A DNA stretch of 64,000 bases from Nocardioides sp. Root122 (GTDB taxonomy: Bacteria > Actinomycetota > Actinomycetes > Propionibacteriales > Nocardioidaceae): positions 454,212-518,211 of the forward strand of contig NZ_LMDE01000010.1 in NCBI RefSeq assembly GCF_001425025.1, in the 5' to 3' direction. The notes under the pieces were generated by a model. That model saw only the letters and a list, made by a program, of their open reading frames with translations, had not been told where the DNA came from and did not search any database. Positions 1-8,700 of this stretch are shown here, piece by piece; position 1 is the stretch's first letter, and each line of letters begins with the position of its first letter. The translations under genes were made by a program, and so were the position numbers.

Positions 1-117
1 TTCGGTCTCGTGGCCGCCGCGTTCTTCCTGTACCTGCTCGAGATCGTCGCTCGGCCCGCGACCCGCGAGGAACCGTCCGCCGAGGTCGCAGAAGACGGGC
101 TGCGCGACCCGGTGTGA
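1..117 (+). CDS. C-terminal end of a membrane protein (partial)
   Basis: Reading frame 1 is open from the first base and stops with TGA at 115-117, giving the last 38 residues of a protein. The fragment begins with a hydrophobic stretch (FGLVAAAFFLYLLEIVA), which looks like the end of a transmembrane helix, followed by a charged acidic tail. It is co-oriented with rpsA but separated from it by 234 bases that carry a separate promoter candidate. The family cannot be recognised from this much sequence. Confidence 0.6.
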   Translation, partial: FGLVAAAFFLYLLEIVARPATREEPSAEVAEDGLRDPV

Positions 118-351
118 CGGGTCCGGTCGCTCCACCATGCTGAGCGTGGCCCGAGCGTGGCGCCCCGGTTGGACTCGCGGGCTCGTGCGCGCGTAGTCTT
201 AAGCGTTGCGCCAGTCGTCCGCCGGGGTTCCATACCGAGCGAACCGGGGCTCGCCGCGTCGCCGTCAGTGATCCGTCACCGTCGGTGACCAGTGAAACAG
301 GCGGCTGCGTGCGTCCGCACGACTTCATCCATCCAAGGAATCACTTCCCAT
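118..351 (+). promoter_or_regulatory. rpsA promoter and leader region
   Basis: This 234-base gap precedes the S1 gene. A plausible housekeeping promoter is TTGGAC at 169-174 and TAGTCT at 194-199, with a 19-base spacer, which would leave a leader of roughly 145 bases. AAGGAA at about 335-340 is the best Shine-Dalgarno candidate for the ATG at 352. No tRNA or small gene was found here. The promoter assignment is by eye only. Confidence 0.4.
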
Positions 352-1830
352 ATGACCATGCTCTCGACTCTTCCGGACTACGACGCCCCCCAGGTGGCTG
401 TCAACGACATCGGGTCCGAAGAAGACTTCCTCGCGGCAATCGACGCGACCATCAAGTACTTCAACGACGGCGACATCGTCGAGGGGACCATCGTCAAGGT
501 GGACCGCGACGAGGTCCTCCTCGACATCGGCTACAAGACCGAGGGCGTCATCCCCTCGCGCGAGCTGTCGATCAAGCACGACGTCGACCCCAACGAGGTC
601 GTTTCCGTGGGCGACAAGGTCGAGGCCCTGGTCCTCCAGAAGGAGGACAAGGAAGGCCGTCTGATCCTGTCCAAGAAGCGCGCCCAGTACGAGCGCGCCT
701 GGGGCACCATCGAGCAGGTCAAGGAGGAGGACGGCGTCGTCGAGGGCACCGTCATCGAGGTCGTCAAGGGCGGCCTCATCATCGACATCGGCCTGCGCGG
801 CTTCCTGCCGGCCTCGCTCGTGGAGATGCGTCGCGTCCGCGACCTGCAGCCCTACGTCGGCCAGGTCCTCGAGGCCAAGATCATCGAGCTCGACAAGAAC
901 CGCAACAACGTGGTCCTGTCGCGCCGCGCCTGGCTCGAGCAGACCCAGTCCGAGGTCCGCCACGGCTTCCTGACCCAGCTTCAGAAGGGCCAGATCCGCA
1001 AGGGTGTCGTCTCCTCGATCGTCAACTTCGGTGCGTTCGTGGACCTCGGCGGCGTCGACGGCCTCGTCCACGTCTCCGAGCTCTCCTGGAAGCACATCGA
1101 CCACCCGTCCGAGGTCGTCGCCGTGGGCGACGAGGTCACCGTCGAGGTCCTCGACGTCGACATGGACCGCGAGCGTGTCTCCCTGTCGCTGAAGGCGACG
1201 CAGGAGGACCCGTGGCAGCACTTCGCCCGGACCCACCAGATCGGCCAGATCGTCCCGGGCAAGGTCACCAGGCTGGTGCCCTTCGGTTCGTTCGTCCGCG
1301 TCGAGGAGGGCATCGAGGGCCTGGTGCACATCTCCGAGCTCGCCGAGCGCCACGTCGAGATCCCGGAGCAGGTCGTCCAGGTCAACGACGACGTCATGGT
1401 CAAGATCATCGACATCGACCTCGAGCGTCGCCGGATCTCGCTGTCGCTCAAGCAGGCCAACGAGACCGCTGCCGCGGCCGACGTGGAGGAGTTCGACCCG
1501 ACCCTCTACGGCATGACCGCCACCTACGACGAGCAGGGCAACTACGTCTACCCCGAGGGCTTCGACCCCGAGACGGGCGAGTGGCTCGAGGGCTTCGACG
1601 ACCAGCGCGCCATCTGGGAGGACCAGTACGCCAAGGCGCACGCCCGCTGGGAGCAGCACGTCAAGCAGCAGGCTGAGGCGAAGGTTTCCGCGGCCGAGGC
1701 GAGCGAGGCCACGTCGTACTCCTCCGGTGGCGACACTGAGGATGAGACCGGTGGCGACACCGGCGGTTCGCTGGCGTCCGACGAGGCGCTGCAGGCGCTC
1801 CGCGAGAAGCTCACGGGCGGCCAGGCCTGA
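352..1830 (+). CDS. rpsA: 30S ribosomal protein S1
   Basis: The 492-residue protein is ribosomal protein S1, which binds mRNA on the small subunit and helps initiation on structured leaders. Four S1 (OB-fold) repeats lie at roughly residues 40-110, 125-190, 210-280 and 297-366. Each carries the usual G-x-V and HxSEL-type motifs (VHVSELSWKH in repeat 3, VHISELAERH in repeat 4). An acidic low-complexity tail follows, with the actinobacterial YxPEGFDPETGEW-type segment. Four repeats rather than the six of E. coli is normal for actinobacteria. The ATG at 352 was preferred over an upstream in-frame ATG at 292, because alignment to the family starts at MTMLST and AAGGAA lies just upstream. A strong hairpin terminator follows the stop, so it is probably transcribed alone. 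Confidence 0.97.
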   Translation: MTMLSTLPDYDAPQVAVNDIGSEEDFLAAIDATIKYFNDGDIVEGTIVKVDRDEVLLDIGYKTEGVIPSRELSIKHDVDPNEVVSVGDKVEALVLQKEDKEGRLILSKKRAQYERAWGTIEQVKEEDGVVEGTVIEVVKGGLIIDIGLRGFLPASLVEMRRVRDLQPYVGQVLEAKIIELDKNRNNVVLSRRAWLEQTQSEVRHGFLTQLQKGQIRKGVVSSIVNFGAFVDLGGVDGLVHVSELSWKHIDHPSEVVAVGDEVTVEVLDVDMDRERVSLSLKATQEDPWQHFARTHQIGQIVPGKVTRLVPFGSFVRVEEGIEGLVHISELAERHVEIPEQVVQVNDDVMVKIIDIDLERRRISLSLKQANETAAAADVEEFDPTLYGMTATYDEQGNYVYPEGFDPETGEWLEGFDDQRAIWEDQYAKAHARWEQHVKQQAEAKVSAAEASEATSYSSGGDTEDETGGDTGGSLASDEALQALREKLTGGQA

Positions 1831-1861
1831 GCGGCTGACCACCACGCACGACCCGTACGAC

Positions 1862-1896
1862 ACGACGGCCCCCCGGGACTCCCGGGGGGCCGTCGT
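1862..1896 (+). terminator. Terminator hairpin after rpsA
   Basis: A perfect 16-bp stem (1862-1877 pairs with 1881-1896) closes a three-base loop, 31 bases after the rpsA stop. There is no T-run, which is common for GC-rich actinobacterial terminators. It separates rpsA from the patatin gene. Confidence 0.85.
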
Positions 1897-1927
1897 CGTG
1901 TCAGGGCGGGTCCGCTACAACTGGCAC

Positions 1928-2770
1928 ATGACTGGACGTGGCACCTCGGCACTGGTCCTCGGCGGCGGTGGGATCACCGGCATCGCCTGGGAGCTCGGCA
2001 TCCTCACCGGCCTGGCGGAGGCGGGGGTCGACCTCACGGACGCCGACATCGTCGTCGGCACGTCCGCCGGATCGGTGGTGGGCGCCCAGGTCACCAACGG
2101 GCAGCCGCTCGAGGACCTGTACGCCACCCAGCTCGAGCCCGCCGACGACGAGCTCGGGGGTCGGCTGTCCAGGATCGCCGCGCTCAAGCTGGTCCCTCCC
2201 TACGTCCTCCCCGGCAGTGGCCGCGACAAGCTCGCCCGGGTCGGTCGCGTCGCGCTGGCATCGCACGCCCCCGGCAGCGTCGACCGCGAGTCCGTGATCC
2301 GCTCCCGGCTCCCGGTCCGTGACTGGCCGGACCGCGACCTGCGGGTCACCGCGGTCGACGCCGGGAGCGGCGAGTTCACGGTCTTCACGCGTGACTCCGA
2401 CGTGGACCTGGTGGCTGCCGTGGCCGCGAGCTGCGCCGTGCCCACGGTGTGGCCGCCGGTGGAGGTCGGGGGCCGCACCTACATGGACGGTGGGATGCGC
2501 TCGACCGCCAACGTCGACGTCGCCCGCGGCGCCGAACGGGTCGTCGTGCTCGCGCCGCTGCCGCGATCGATGAGCAAGAAGGTGTCCATCCGCGCCCAGC
2601 TCGAGCGGGTCGGACCGCGCGCCTGGTCCGTGGTGACGCCGGACGCGGAGGCCCTCGCGGCCTTCGGGCGCAATCTCCTGGACCCGTCGAAGCGCAAGGG
2701 CGCCGCCGTGGCGGGGCTCCGCCAGTCGCGGATGCTGGTCGACCAGCTGCGCCGCGTCTGGGACGCCTGA
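1928..2770 (+). CDS. Patatin-like phospholipase family protein
   Basis: A 280-residue cytoplasmic patatin-fold lipid acyl hydrolase. The oxyanion loop GGGGITG is at residues 12-18. The nucleophile elbow GTSAG is at 44-48, with Ser46 as nucleophile. The partner Asp187 lies in DGG, so the Ser-Asp dyad is complete. The length suits a minimal patatin domain without extra modules. The ATG at 1928 was chosen because the upstream in-frame extension crosses the rpsA terminator. TACAAC at 1916-1921 sits six bases before the start and resembles a leaderless -10, with a poor last base. The gene converges on the AMP ligase with five bases between the stops. The substrate is unknown. Confidence 0.88.
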   Translation: MTGRGTSALVLGGGGITGIAWELGILTGLAEAGVDLTDADIVVGTSAGSVVGAQVTNGQPLEDLYATQLEPADDELGGRLSRIAALKLVPPYVLPGSGRDKLARVGRVALASHAPGSVDRESVIRSRLPVRDWPDRDLRVTAVDAGSGEFTVFTRDSDVDLVAAVAASCAVPTVWPPVEVGGRTYMDGGMRSTANVDVARGAERVVVLAPLPRSMSKKVSIRAQLERVGPRAWSVVTPDAEALAAFGRNLLDPSKRKGAAVAGLRQSRMLVDQLRRVWDA

Positions 2771-2775
2771 TTGGT

Positions 2776-4053
2776 CTACGTGCCGGCCAGCAGCTCCGGG
2801 AGGACGTCACGGCGGACCTTGCCGGTCGCCGTCATCGGCAGCTCGGGGACGACGAGGTAGTCCTTGGGCCGCTTCGCCGGTGCGAGGACCGTGCGCGCAT
2901 GGGACGTGAGGTCGTCGGTGGAGACGGTGCCGACGATGGCGGCGCAGACCCGCTGGCCCCACTCGGGGTCGGGGGCGCCGAAGACGGCCACGTCGACGAC
3001 CCCTGCCACCTCGCGCAGCGCGTTCTCGACCTCGAGGGGGTAGACGTTCACCCCGCCGGAGATGATGAGGTCCGTACGGCGCCCGTCGAGGTGGAGGTAG
3101 CCCTCGTCGTCGATGCGGCCCACGTCGCCGACGGTGAACGCCGGGCCCGCCGGCGTGTCCCGCCATGACTGCGCCGTCTGCTCGGGGGCACCGAGGTAGG
3201 TGAAACGAGCGTGGGACGGGACCGCGCACCAGATGCGTCCGTCCTCGTCCGTGCTGAGCGTGCGGCCGGGCCGGGCGCGCCCGACGGTGCCCGGCCTGGT
3301 GAGCCACTCCTCGGAGCGGCAGGCGGTGAACTGGCCCTCGGTCGAGCCGTAGAACTCCCAGGTGGATCCCTCGGGGAACAGCTCGACGAGTCGCTGCTTG
3401 GTGGCCGGAGGGCACGGGGCACCGGCGTGGGCGACGAGCCGGAACGACGACAGGTCGGGTACGCCGACCTGGTCCCAGTGCGCGAAGAGCCGCTGGAGGT
3501 GCGTCGGCACGCAGAACACGGTGGTCGGTCGCTCGGCGGCGATGGCCGCCGTGACTCGCACGGGGTCGAAGCGCCCCGGCACCACCAGCCGTCCGCCCGC
3601 GAGCACCGTCCCCATCGCGAAGCGCAGCGGCGCGGAGTGGTGCAGAGGGCTGAGCACGAGGTTCACGTCGTCGGCGTCGAAGCCCCACAGCTCACGCTCC
3701 TCGGCGACGAGGGCAGCGGCGTCGTCATCATCGAGCAGCCCCGAGTACACGCCCTTCGGGGTTCCGGTGGTTCCGCTGGTGCAGTGGATCGGCCGACCGC
3801 GCGGCAGCGACCTGCTGCGCCCCGCCCGGTCCGCCAGCAGCTCCTCGACCCCGGACGCCTCGGTCACCAGCAGGTCGGGGGTCAGGGGCGCCAGGATCCG
3901 GGTGCGCTCGGCCTCTGTCAGCGCCGGGTCGAGCGGGATCGGGAAGATCCCGTCGGCGAGCAGTGCCAGCACCAGGTCGACGTACGCCGCCGAGCCGGGC
4001 ACCAGCAACGCGACGCGGGAGCCTGCGACGAGCGGAGACGAGGAGCGCGGCAC
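2776..4053 (-). CDS. AMP-binding (acyl-CoA synthetase/ligase-like) protein
   Basis: A 425-residue member of the ANL adenylate-forming superfamily, expected to activate a carboxylic acid with ATP before thioester transfer. Visible motifs are the P-loop-like SGTTGTPKG (residues 93-101), YGSTEG, the hinge region DLIISGGVNVYPLEVE, and a C-terminal GKVRRD holding the catalytic lysine at about 412. It is some 80-100 residues shorter than usual and lacks the first part of the N-terminal subdomain. The start is therefore uncertain; GTG at 4053 has no convincing ribosome site. The acid substrate cannot be read from the sequence. The 188 bases upstream, before the 52-residue gene, hold nothing I recognise. 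Confidence 0.85.
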   Translation of the reverse strand: MPRSSSPLVAGSRVALLVPGSAAYVDLVLALLADGIFPIPLDPALTEAERTRILAPLTPDLLVTEASGVEELLADRAGRSRSLPRGRPIHCTSGTTGTPKGVYSGLLDDDDAAALVAEERELWGFDADDVNLVLSPLHHSAPLRFAMGTVLAGGRLVVPGRFDPVRVTAAIAAERPTTVFCVPTHLQRLFAHWDQVGVPDLSSFRLVAHAGAPCPPATKQRLVELFPEGSTWEFYGSTEGQFTACRSEEWLTRPGTVGRARPGRTLSTDEDGRIWCAVPSHARFTYLGAPEQTAQSWRDTPAGPAFTVGDVGRIDDEGYLHLDGRRTDLIISGGVNVYPLEVENALREVAGVVDVAVFGAPDPEWGQRVCAAIVGTVSTDDLTSHARTVLAPAKRPKDYLVVPELPMTATGKVRRDVLPELLAGT

Positions 4054-4241
4054 ACGGAGATTCTGCAGGGTGGGCGTGCCGACCGCAGAGCCCCGTGCGT
4101 CCGGGGCGCGCCCGGGAGTGCAGGAGGAGCGTCAAAGCTGGGGGAGCGAAGCGCAGGAGGGTGTGGGCGCGACGACGAACGAGCGCGTTGCGAGCGCCGC
4201 GGACACGCGCCGAAGCGAAGCGAGGCGCCATCCAACCCGCC

Positions 4242-4400
4242 TCAGGCGCGCGGGACCAGGTGCTGGCGGAGGTCGACCTCGCCGAGGTCGTCGAAGCGGT
4301 GGGTGGTGGAGGAGGGGCCGGCGAAGCGGTCGTGGCGGACGTAGCTGACCAGCACGGTGAAGAGGGCGGTCAGGACCAGGAGGGCGATGATCGTGTTCAT
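4242..4400 (-). CDS. Small single-span membrane protein (52 aa), divergent from GlxA-type regulator
   Basis: The protein is 52 residues. A hydrophobic helix at residues 3-21 (IIALLVLTALFTVLVSYV) is followed by a charged tail rich in Asp, Arg and His. It starts with ATG at 4400 and ends at 4242. It diverges from the GlxA-type regulator across 93 bases that contain a 30-base palindrome, so the regulator probably controls it. The shape, one helix plus a short polar tail, is that of many unannotated actinobacterial small membrane proteins. No family is recognised and no function is proposed. An alternative long reading frame through this region is a shadow of the regulator gene. Confidence 0.65.
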   Translation of the reverse strand: MNTIIALLVLTALFTVLVSYVRHDRFAGPSSTTHRFDDLGEVDLRQHLVPRA

Positions 4401-4420
4401 GGCACCAATCATGCGCTCGC

Positions 4421-4473
4421 GTCGTTCCTGCCACCAGTGGCAGGAACGACAGTGATGGTTGATTTCCTGCCAC
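4421..4473. promoter_or_regulatory. Operator candidate: 14-2-14 perfect palindrome plus extra half-site
   Basis: GTCGTTCCTGCCAC (4421-4434) is repeated exactly in inverted orientation at 4437-4450 with two bases between. The core TTCCTGCCAC appears a third time, in direct orientation, at 4464-4473. The array fills the space between the divergent 52-residue gene (start 4400) and the GlxA-type regulator (start 4494). It is the expected position for an autoregulatory operator. Confidence 0.75.
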
Positions 4474-4493
4474 CGGGGGTGCAGGGTGTCCCC

Positions 4494-5444
4494 ATGAAGA
4501 AGGTCGCGGTCGTCGTCCAGGAGAAGCCCGAGCCGTTCGGGCTCGGCGCGTTGTGCGAGGTCTGGGCCGAGCCCTACCACCCCGAGGACGACAACCCGGT
4601 CTTCGACTTCACGGTCGTCACGCCCACCCCGGGCCGACTGCGCACGCGCGCCGGCTTCGACCTGGTCGTGGAGCACGGGCTGGACGAGGCCGCGGACGCG
4701 GACCTCGTGTGCCTGGCACCCAAGAGCAACCACCGTGGCACCTCGCCCGAGGTCTCGGAGCTGCTGCGTGCCACCCATGCCCGCGGCGCGATGATCTTCG
4801 CCCACTGCTCGGCCACGTTCATGCTGGGGGAGGCCGGCCTCCTCGACGGGCGGCGCTGCACCACGCACTGGCGCTACGCCGCCGAGCTGGCCGAGCGCTA
4901 CCCCGAGGCGATCGTCGACCCCGACGTGCTCTACGTCCAGGACGGCACCATCGTGACGGGCGCAGGCTCCGCTGCCGCCCTCGACGCGGCGCTCCACGTC
5001 ATGCGTCAGCAGTTCGGGGCCAAGGTCGCGGCCGCCACGGCGCGACGGATGGTGGTGCCTCCGCACCGCGACGGCGGGCAGGCGCAGTTCATCTCGCGCC
5101 CAGTCCCGGTGTGCGAGTCCGAGGCCCTCGCCCCGCTGCTGGCCTGGATCAGTGCCAACCTGTCTGAGGAGCTCGACGTGGAGACCCTCGCGAAGCAGGT
5201 GCACATGTCGGGTCGCACCTTCGCGCGGCGGTTCAAGGAGGAGACCGGCACGACGCCCTACAGCTGGATCCTCGGCGAGCGGGTCCGGGCCGCTCAGGAG
5301 CTGCTCGAGCAGACCGACCACTCGATCGACTGGGTCGCCGGCGAGGTCGGCTTCGGCAACGCCGCCACCCTGCGCCACCACTTCGGCCGGTCGCGCGGCG
5401 TCAGCCCGCAGGAGTACCGCCGGACGTTCCGCACGCCCGCCTGA
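4494..5444 (+). CDS. GlxA-family transcriptional regulator (DJ-1/PfpI domain plus AraC HTH)
   Basis: A 316-residue regulator. Residues 1 to about 170 form a DJ-1/PfpI-like class I glutamine amidotransferase-type sensor domain, with a nucleophile-elbow-like segment AHCSATFMLGEAGLLDG. Residues of about 220-312 form two AraC-type helix-turn-helix motifs (LAKQVHMSGRTFARRFKEET and IDWVAGEVGFGNAATLRHHF). The order is that of the GlxA/FtrA group, many of which respond to small nitrogenous metabolites. Here the ligand is unknown. The elbow has AHCSATF where many relatives have a Thr-Gly after the Cys. It is divergent from a 52-residue membrane protein across a long palindrome, so autoregulation is likely. 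It is followed after 67 bases by the aminotransferase, which has its own -10 candidate. Confidence 0.92.
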   Translation: MKKVAVVVQEKPEPFGLGALCEVWAEPYHPEDDNPVFDFTVVTPTPGRLRTRAGFDLVVEHGLDEAADADLVCLAPKSNHRGTSPEVSELLRATHARGAMIFAHCSATFMLGEAGLLDGRRCTTHWRYAAELAERYPEAIVDPDVLYVQDGTIVTGAGSAAALDAALHVMRQQFGAKVAAATARRMVVPPHRDGGQAQFISRPVPVCESEALAPLLAWISANLSEELDVETLAKQVHMSGRTFARRFKEETGTTPYSWILGERVRAAQELLEQTDHSIDWVAGEVGFGNAATLRHHFGRSRGVSPQEYRRTFRTPA

Positions 5445-5498
5445 CGGCCGGGTGTTCCACGGCATCGAGGTCTGGGCGGCGTCGGTGCCGGACCTCGG

Positions 5499-5504
5499 TA
5501 GCCT
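5499..5504 (+). promoter_or_regulatory. Leaderless-type -10 (TAGCCT) for the aminotransferase
   Basis: TAGCCT ends seven bases before the GTG at 5512, and no Shine-Dalgarno sequence is present. Transcription would begin at or next to the start codon. Confidence 0.5.
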
Positions 5505-5511
5505 TGACCGC

Positions 5512-6807
5512 GTGAACGCGACTGCGCTGGCCGACCTGTCCGCCGACGACCTCGCCGTGCTGCTCGAGGAGCAGCGCGCGGCCTACGAGGAGCTGCGGAA
5601 GCGTGGTCTGAAGCTCGACCTGACGCGGGGCAAGCCGTCGTCCCAGCAGCTCGACCTGGCCGACGACCTGCTCCGGCTGCCGACGTCGACCACGGACTCG
5701 CGCGGCGTCGACGTACGCAACTACGGCGGGCTGGAGGGGCTCGCTGACCTGCGCGAGATCTTCGCCGAGCTGCTCTGGGTCGAGCCCGAGCAGATCGTGG
5801 CGGGTGGCAACTCCAGCCTGACGATGATGCGCGACTGCCTCGTCGACCTGATGCTCTTCGGCGCCGTCGACTCCGAGCGCCCGTGGGGCAAGGAGGAGAC
5901 CGTGCGCTTCGTGTGCCCGGTTCCGGGCTACGACCGCCACTTCACCCTGCTGGAGAGCCTGGGGATCGAGATGGTGACCGTCCCCATGCACGACGACGGT
6001 CCCGACGTCGACGCCGTCGAGGCCCTCGTCAGGGACGACCCGTCGTTCAAGGGGATGTGGGTGGTGCCGACGTACGCCAACCCGACCGGCGCGATCGTCA
6101 GCCAGGACGTCGCGGCCAGGCTGGCCGCGATGTCCACCGCGGCCGCGGACTTCAAGGTCTTCTGGGACAACGCCTACGCCCTGCACCACCTGACCGAGGA
6201 CGAGGCCAAGAGCGCCGACATCCTCACCCTGGCCTCGGCGGCCGGGCACCCGCACCGCCCGATCATGTTCGCCTCGACGTCGAAGATCACCTTCGCCGGT
6301 GCCGGCGTCGCCTTCCTCGCCGCGTCGACCGCCAACGTGCAGTGGTACCTCGGTCACCTCGGCAACGGCTCGATCGGCCCCGACAAGGTCAACCACCTGC
6401 GTCACGTCGAGTTCTTCGGCGACGCCCAGGGCGTGCGCGACCACATGGTGCGGCACCGGGAGATCATCGCGCCCAAGTTCGCGGAGGTGGACCGGGTCCT
6501 CACCGAGCGCCTGGGCGGTCGCGGGATCGCGACCTGGAACGCCCCCACGGGCGGCTACTTCGTCAACCTCGACGTGGTGCCGGGCACTGCGAGCCGCGTG
6601 GTCCAGCTGGCCAAGGAGGCAGGGGTGGCGCTGACGCCGGCCGGGTCGTCCTTCCCCTACAAGCAGGACCCCGAGGACACCAACATCCGGCTCGCTCCGA
6701 CGATGCCGCCGATCGCGGAGGTCACCGAGGCCATGGAAGCCGTGGCGACCTGCGTGCTCCTCGCGGCGGCGGAGCAGGCGACCGGTCGGGTGAGCGCCGG
6801 AGCCTGA
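5512..6807 (+). CDS. Class Ic aspartate aminotransferase (Aminotran_MocR family)
   Basis: A 431-residue PLP enzyme that matches the class Ic aspartate aminotransferases of actinobacteria (Corynebacterium AspT, Mycobacterium Rv3722c). These interconvert aspartate/2-oxoglutarate and oxaloacetate/glutamate. The family N-terminus LRKRGLKLDLTRGKPS is present. Other signatures are the nucleotide-like loop GGNSSLTMM, PTYANPTGAI, and the PLP lysine in STSKITFAGAG (Lys258). Despite the Pfam name it has no MocR DNA-binding domain. The start is GTG 5512, because the family N-terminus aligns there and a -10-like hexamer lies just upstream; the longer frame is a shadow of the regulator. It converges on the ABC exporter with four bases between the stops. 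Confidence 0.9.
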   Translation: MNATALADLSADDLAVLLEEQRAAYEELRKRGLKLDLTRGKPSSQQLDLADDLLRLPTSTTDSRGVDVRNYGGLEGLADLREIFAELLWVEPEQIVAGGNSSLTMMRDCLVDLMLFGAVDSERPWGKEETVRFVCPVPGYDRHFTLLESLGIEMVTVPMHDDGPDVDAVEALVRDDPSFKGMWVVPTYANPTGAIVSQDVAARLAAMSTAAADFKVFWDNAYALHHLTEDEAKSADILTLASAAGHPHRPIMFASTSKITFAGAGVAFLAASTANVQWYLGHLGNGSIGPDKVNHLRHVEFFGDAQGVRDHMVRHREIIAPKFAEVDRVLTERLGGRGIATWNAPTGGYFVNLDVVPGTASRVVQLAKEAGVALTPAGSSFPYKQDPEDTNIRLAPTMPPIAEVTEAMEAVATCVLLAAAEQATGRVSAGA

Positions 6808-6811
6808 GTCG

Positions 6812-8641
6812 TCACGCAGCGGCGGGCTCGCGACGCAGCCCGCCCCGGACCAGGTCGGCGTACCTCCCGCCGAGGAGGAGCAGCTCCTCGTGGGTGCCGA
6901 GCTCGACGACCCGTCCCCGGTGCAGCACCGCGATCTGGTCGGCGTCACGGACCGTGGAGAGGCGGTGCGCGATGGTGATCGTGGTGCGGGTCCGGGCGAC
7001 GTCCTCGAGGGTGCCCAGCAGGGCCCGCTCGGTCTCGTTGTCGAGGGCGCTCGTGGCCTCGTCGAGCACCAGCACCGCCGGGTCGCGCAGCAGGGTGCGC
7101 GCGATCGCCAGGCGCTGCTTCTCGCCCCCCGAGAACCGGTGCCCGCGGGAGCCGACGACGGTGTCGTAGCCCTCCGGGAGCGCAGCGACGACGTCGTGGA
7201 TGCGCGCCTGCCGGCAGGCCTCCTCGATCTCGGCGTCGATGGCGCCGGGACGGGCGTGGCGCAGGTTCTCGCGGACCGTGGCGTGCATGAGGTACGTCTC
7301 CTGGCTGACGACGCCGACGAGCCTCGCGAGGTCGGCCAGGCCGATGTCGCGCACGTCGACCCCGTCGATGGTGACGCGACCCGACGTGACGTCGTGCAGG
7401 CGGGGGACCAGGGAGGCGAGGGTGGACTTGCCGCTGCCGGTCTCGCCGACCAGCGCGAGCGTGGAGCCCGCGGGGACGACGAGGTCGACGGCGCTCAGCA
7501 CCGGCCGGTCGTCGTCGTAGGCGAACGCGACGCCCTCGAACCGCACCTCGCCGGCCACCCCGGCACGCGGGAGGGCGGTCGGGGTGACCGGCTCCGCGAT
7601 CTCGACCGGGAGGTCGGCGTACTCGAAGATGCGGCTGAAGAGCGCGAGCGAGGACGTGATGTCGACGCCGACGTTGAGCAGGCCCATCAGGGGTCGGAAC
7701 AGGGTGCCCTGCAGGGCCACGAAGGCGACGAGCGTGCCGATCGTCATGCCGCCGGACGTCGCGGGGAGGCCTGCGGCCAGGTAGACCACAGCGGGCACCG
7801 CCGCGAAGACCACGTTCATCGTCGCCATCCGCCAGCGGCCGGCGAGGCGGGAGCGGATCTCGAGCCCGACGAGGTCCGCGGAGGTCTCCTCGAACCGTGC
7901 GGTCAGCCGCGGCGAGGCGCCGAGCGTCTTGGTGAGCAGCACGCCGCTGACCGAGAGTCCCTCCTCGATCTGGACGTGCAGGTCGGCCAGGCGGCGCTGC
8001 CGCTCGGCGGTGACCCGGTGGCGCATCCGTGCGACCTGCCGGGTCAGCAGGACGGCCGGCGGCAGCACGACCAGGGAGAGCAGCGCCAGGCGCCAGCTGA
8101 GGGCGACCATGGCGATCGAGGTGCCGACGACCACGGTGAGGTTGGCGGCGACCGCGGTGGCGGTCTGGGTGACGACGCCCTGCATGCTGCCGATGTCGTT
8201 GACCAGCCGCGACTGCACCTCGCCACCGCGGGTGCGGGTGAAGAAGCCCAGGGACTGGCGCTGGAGGTGTGCGAACAGGTCGCTGCGCAGGCGGTGCATC
8301 ACGCGCTGCCCGACGGAGGTGGAGAGCCAGGTCTGCACGACGCCGATCACCGCGCTGGCGACGGCGACGCCCAGCATGGCTGCCACGCACAGGAGCAGCA
8401 GGCGCACGTCCTGGCGGGGGAGCGCCACGTCGATGACGTGGCGGACGAGGAAGGGCTGGGCCAGCGAGACCACCGAGCTCAGCACGATGAGCGCGACGAC
8501 GACCGCGAGCGTGCCCCGGTGGGGCGCGAAGAGGCGGGCAATGCGCCGCAGGGAGACGGGGGAGTCCGCGAGCTGCCGCAGGTCGGCGGGGTCGGGACGG
8601 CCGCTGCGGGAGCGGCGGGGACCGGGAGTGCGGTCATCCAC
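6812..8641 (-). CDS. ABC exporter, fused transmembrane and ATPase domains
   Basis: A 609-residue half-transporter of the type IV exporter (MsbA/LmrA-like) class that would work as a dimer in the cytoplasmic membrane. Residues of about 30-310 contain six transmembrane helices. The ATPase domain follows with Walker A GETGSGKST, a Q-loop VVSQETYLMH, the signature FSGGEKQR (a variant of LSGGQ), Walker B VLVLDEATSALD and the H-loop IAHRLST. GTG 8641 was chosen because GAGGAG lies about nine bases upstream; longer versions run into the divergent MarR gene. It shares an 81-base divergent control region with MarR and its palindromes, a typical arrangement for a drug or metabolite efflux pump with a local repressor. 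The substrate is unknown. Confidence 0.92.
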   Translation of the reverse strand: MDDRTPGPRRSRSGRPDPADLRQLADSPVSLRRIARLFAPHRGTLAVVVALIVLSSVVSLAQPFLVRHVIDVALPRQDVRLLLLCVAAMLGVAVASAVIGVVQTWLSTSVGQRVMHRLRSDLFAHLQRQSLGFFTRTRGGEVQSRLVNDIGSMQGVVTQTATAVAANLTVVVGTSIAMVALSWRLALLSLVVLPPAVLLTRQVARMRHRVTAERQRRLADLHVQIEEGLSVSGVLLTKTLGASPRLTARFEETSADLVGLEIRSRLAGRWRMATMNVVFAAVPAVVYLAAGLPATSGGMTIGTLVAFVALQGTLFRPLMGLLNVGVDITSSLALFSRIFEYADLPVEIAEPVTPTALPRAGVAGEVRFEGVAFAYDDDRPVLSAVDLVVPAGSTLALVGETGSGKSTLASLVPRLHDVTSGRVTIDGVDVRDIGLADLARLVGVVSQETYLMHATVRENLRHARPGAIDAEIEEACRQARIHDVVAALPEGYDTVVGSRGHRFSGGEKQRLAIARTLLRDPAVLVLDEATSALDNETERALLGTLEDVARTRTTITIAHRLSTVRDADQIAVLHRGRVVELGTHEELLLLGGRYADLVRGGLRREPAAA

Positions 8642-8677
8642 GCGACCAGCTCCTCTCTGGAGGGGGAAAGGTGGGGT

Positions 8678-8700
8678 AACCTCACTGTGAGGTTGCAACC
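8678..8700. promoter_or_regulatory. MarR operator candidate between ABC exporter and MarR gene
   Basis: Two overlapping palindromes are present. AACCTCAC-T-GTGAGGTT (8678-8694) is a perfect 8-1-8 inverted repeat. GGTTGCAACC (8691-8700) is fully self-complementary and shares its first four bases with the first. They lie between the GTG of the exporter (8641) and the ribosome site of MarR (GGAGG, 8712-8716), where a MarR dimer could block both promoters. Confidence 0.7.

Noticed and set aside
118..351. tRNA or riboswitch in the rpsA leader
   Set aside because: No T-loop GGTTCRANYCC, no cloverleaf pairing and no known riboswitch core were found by eye.
325..1863. 512-codon frame opposite rpsA
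   Set aside because: An antisense shadow of rpsA: its composition mirrors the S1 repeats (Asp/Leu/Val-rich), and no start site or family is seen.
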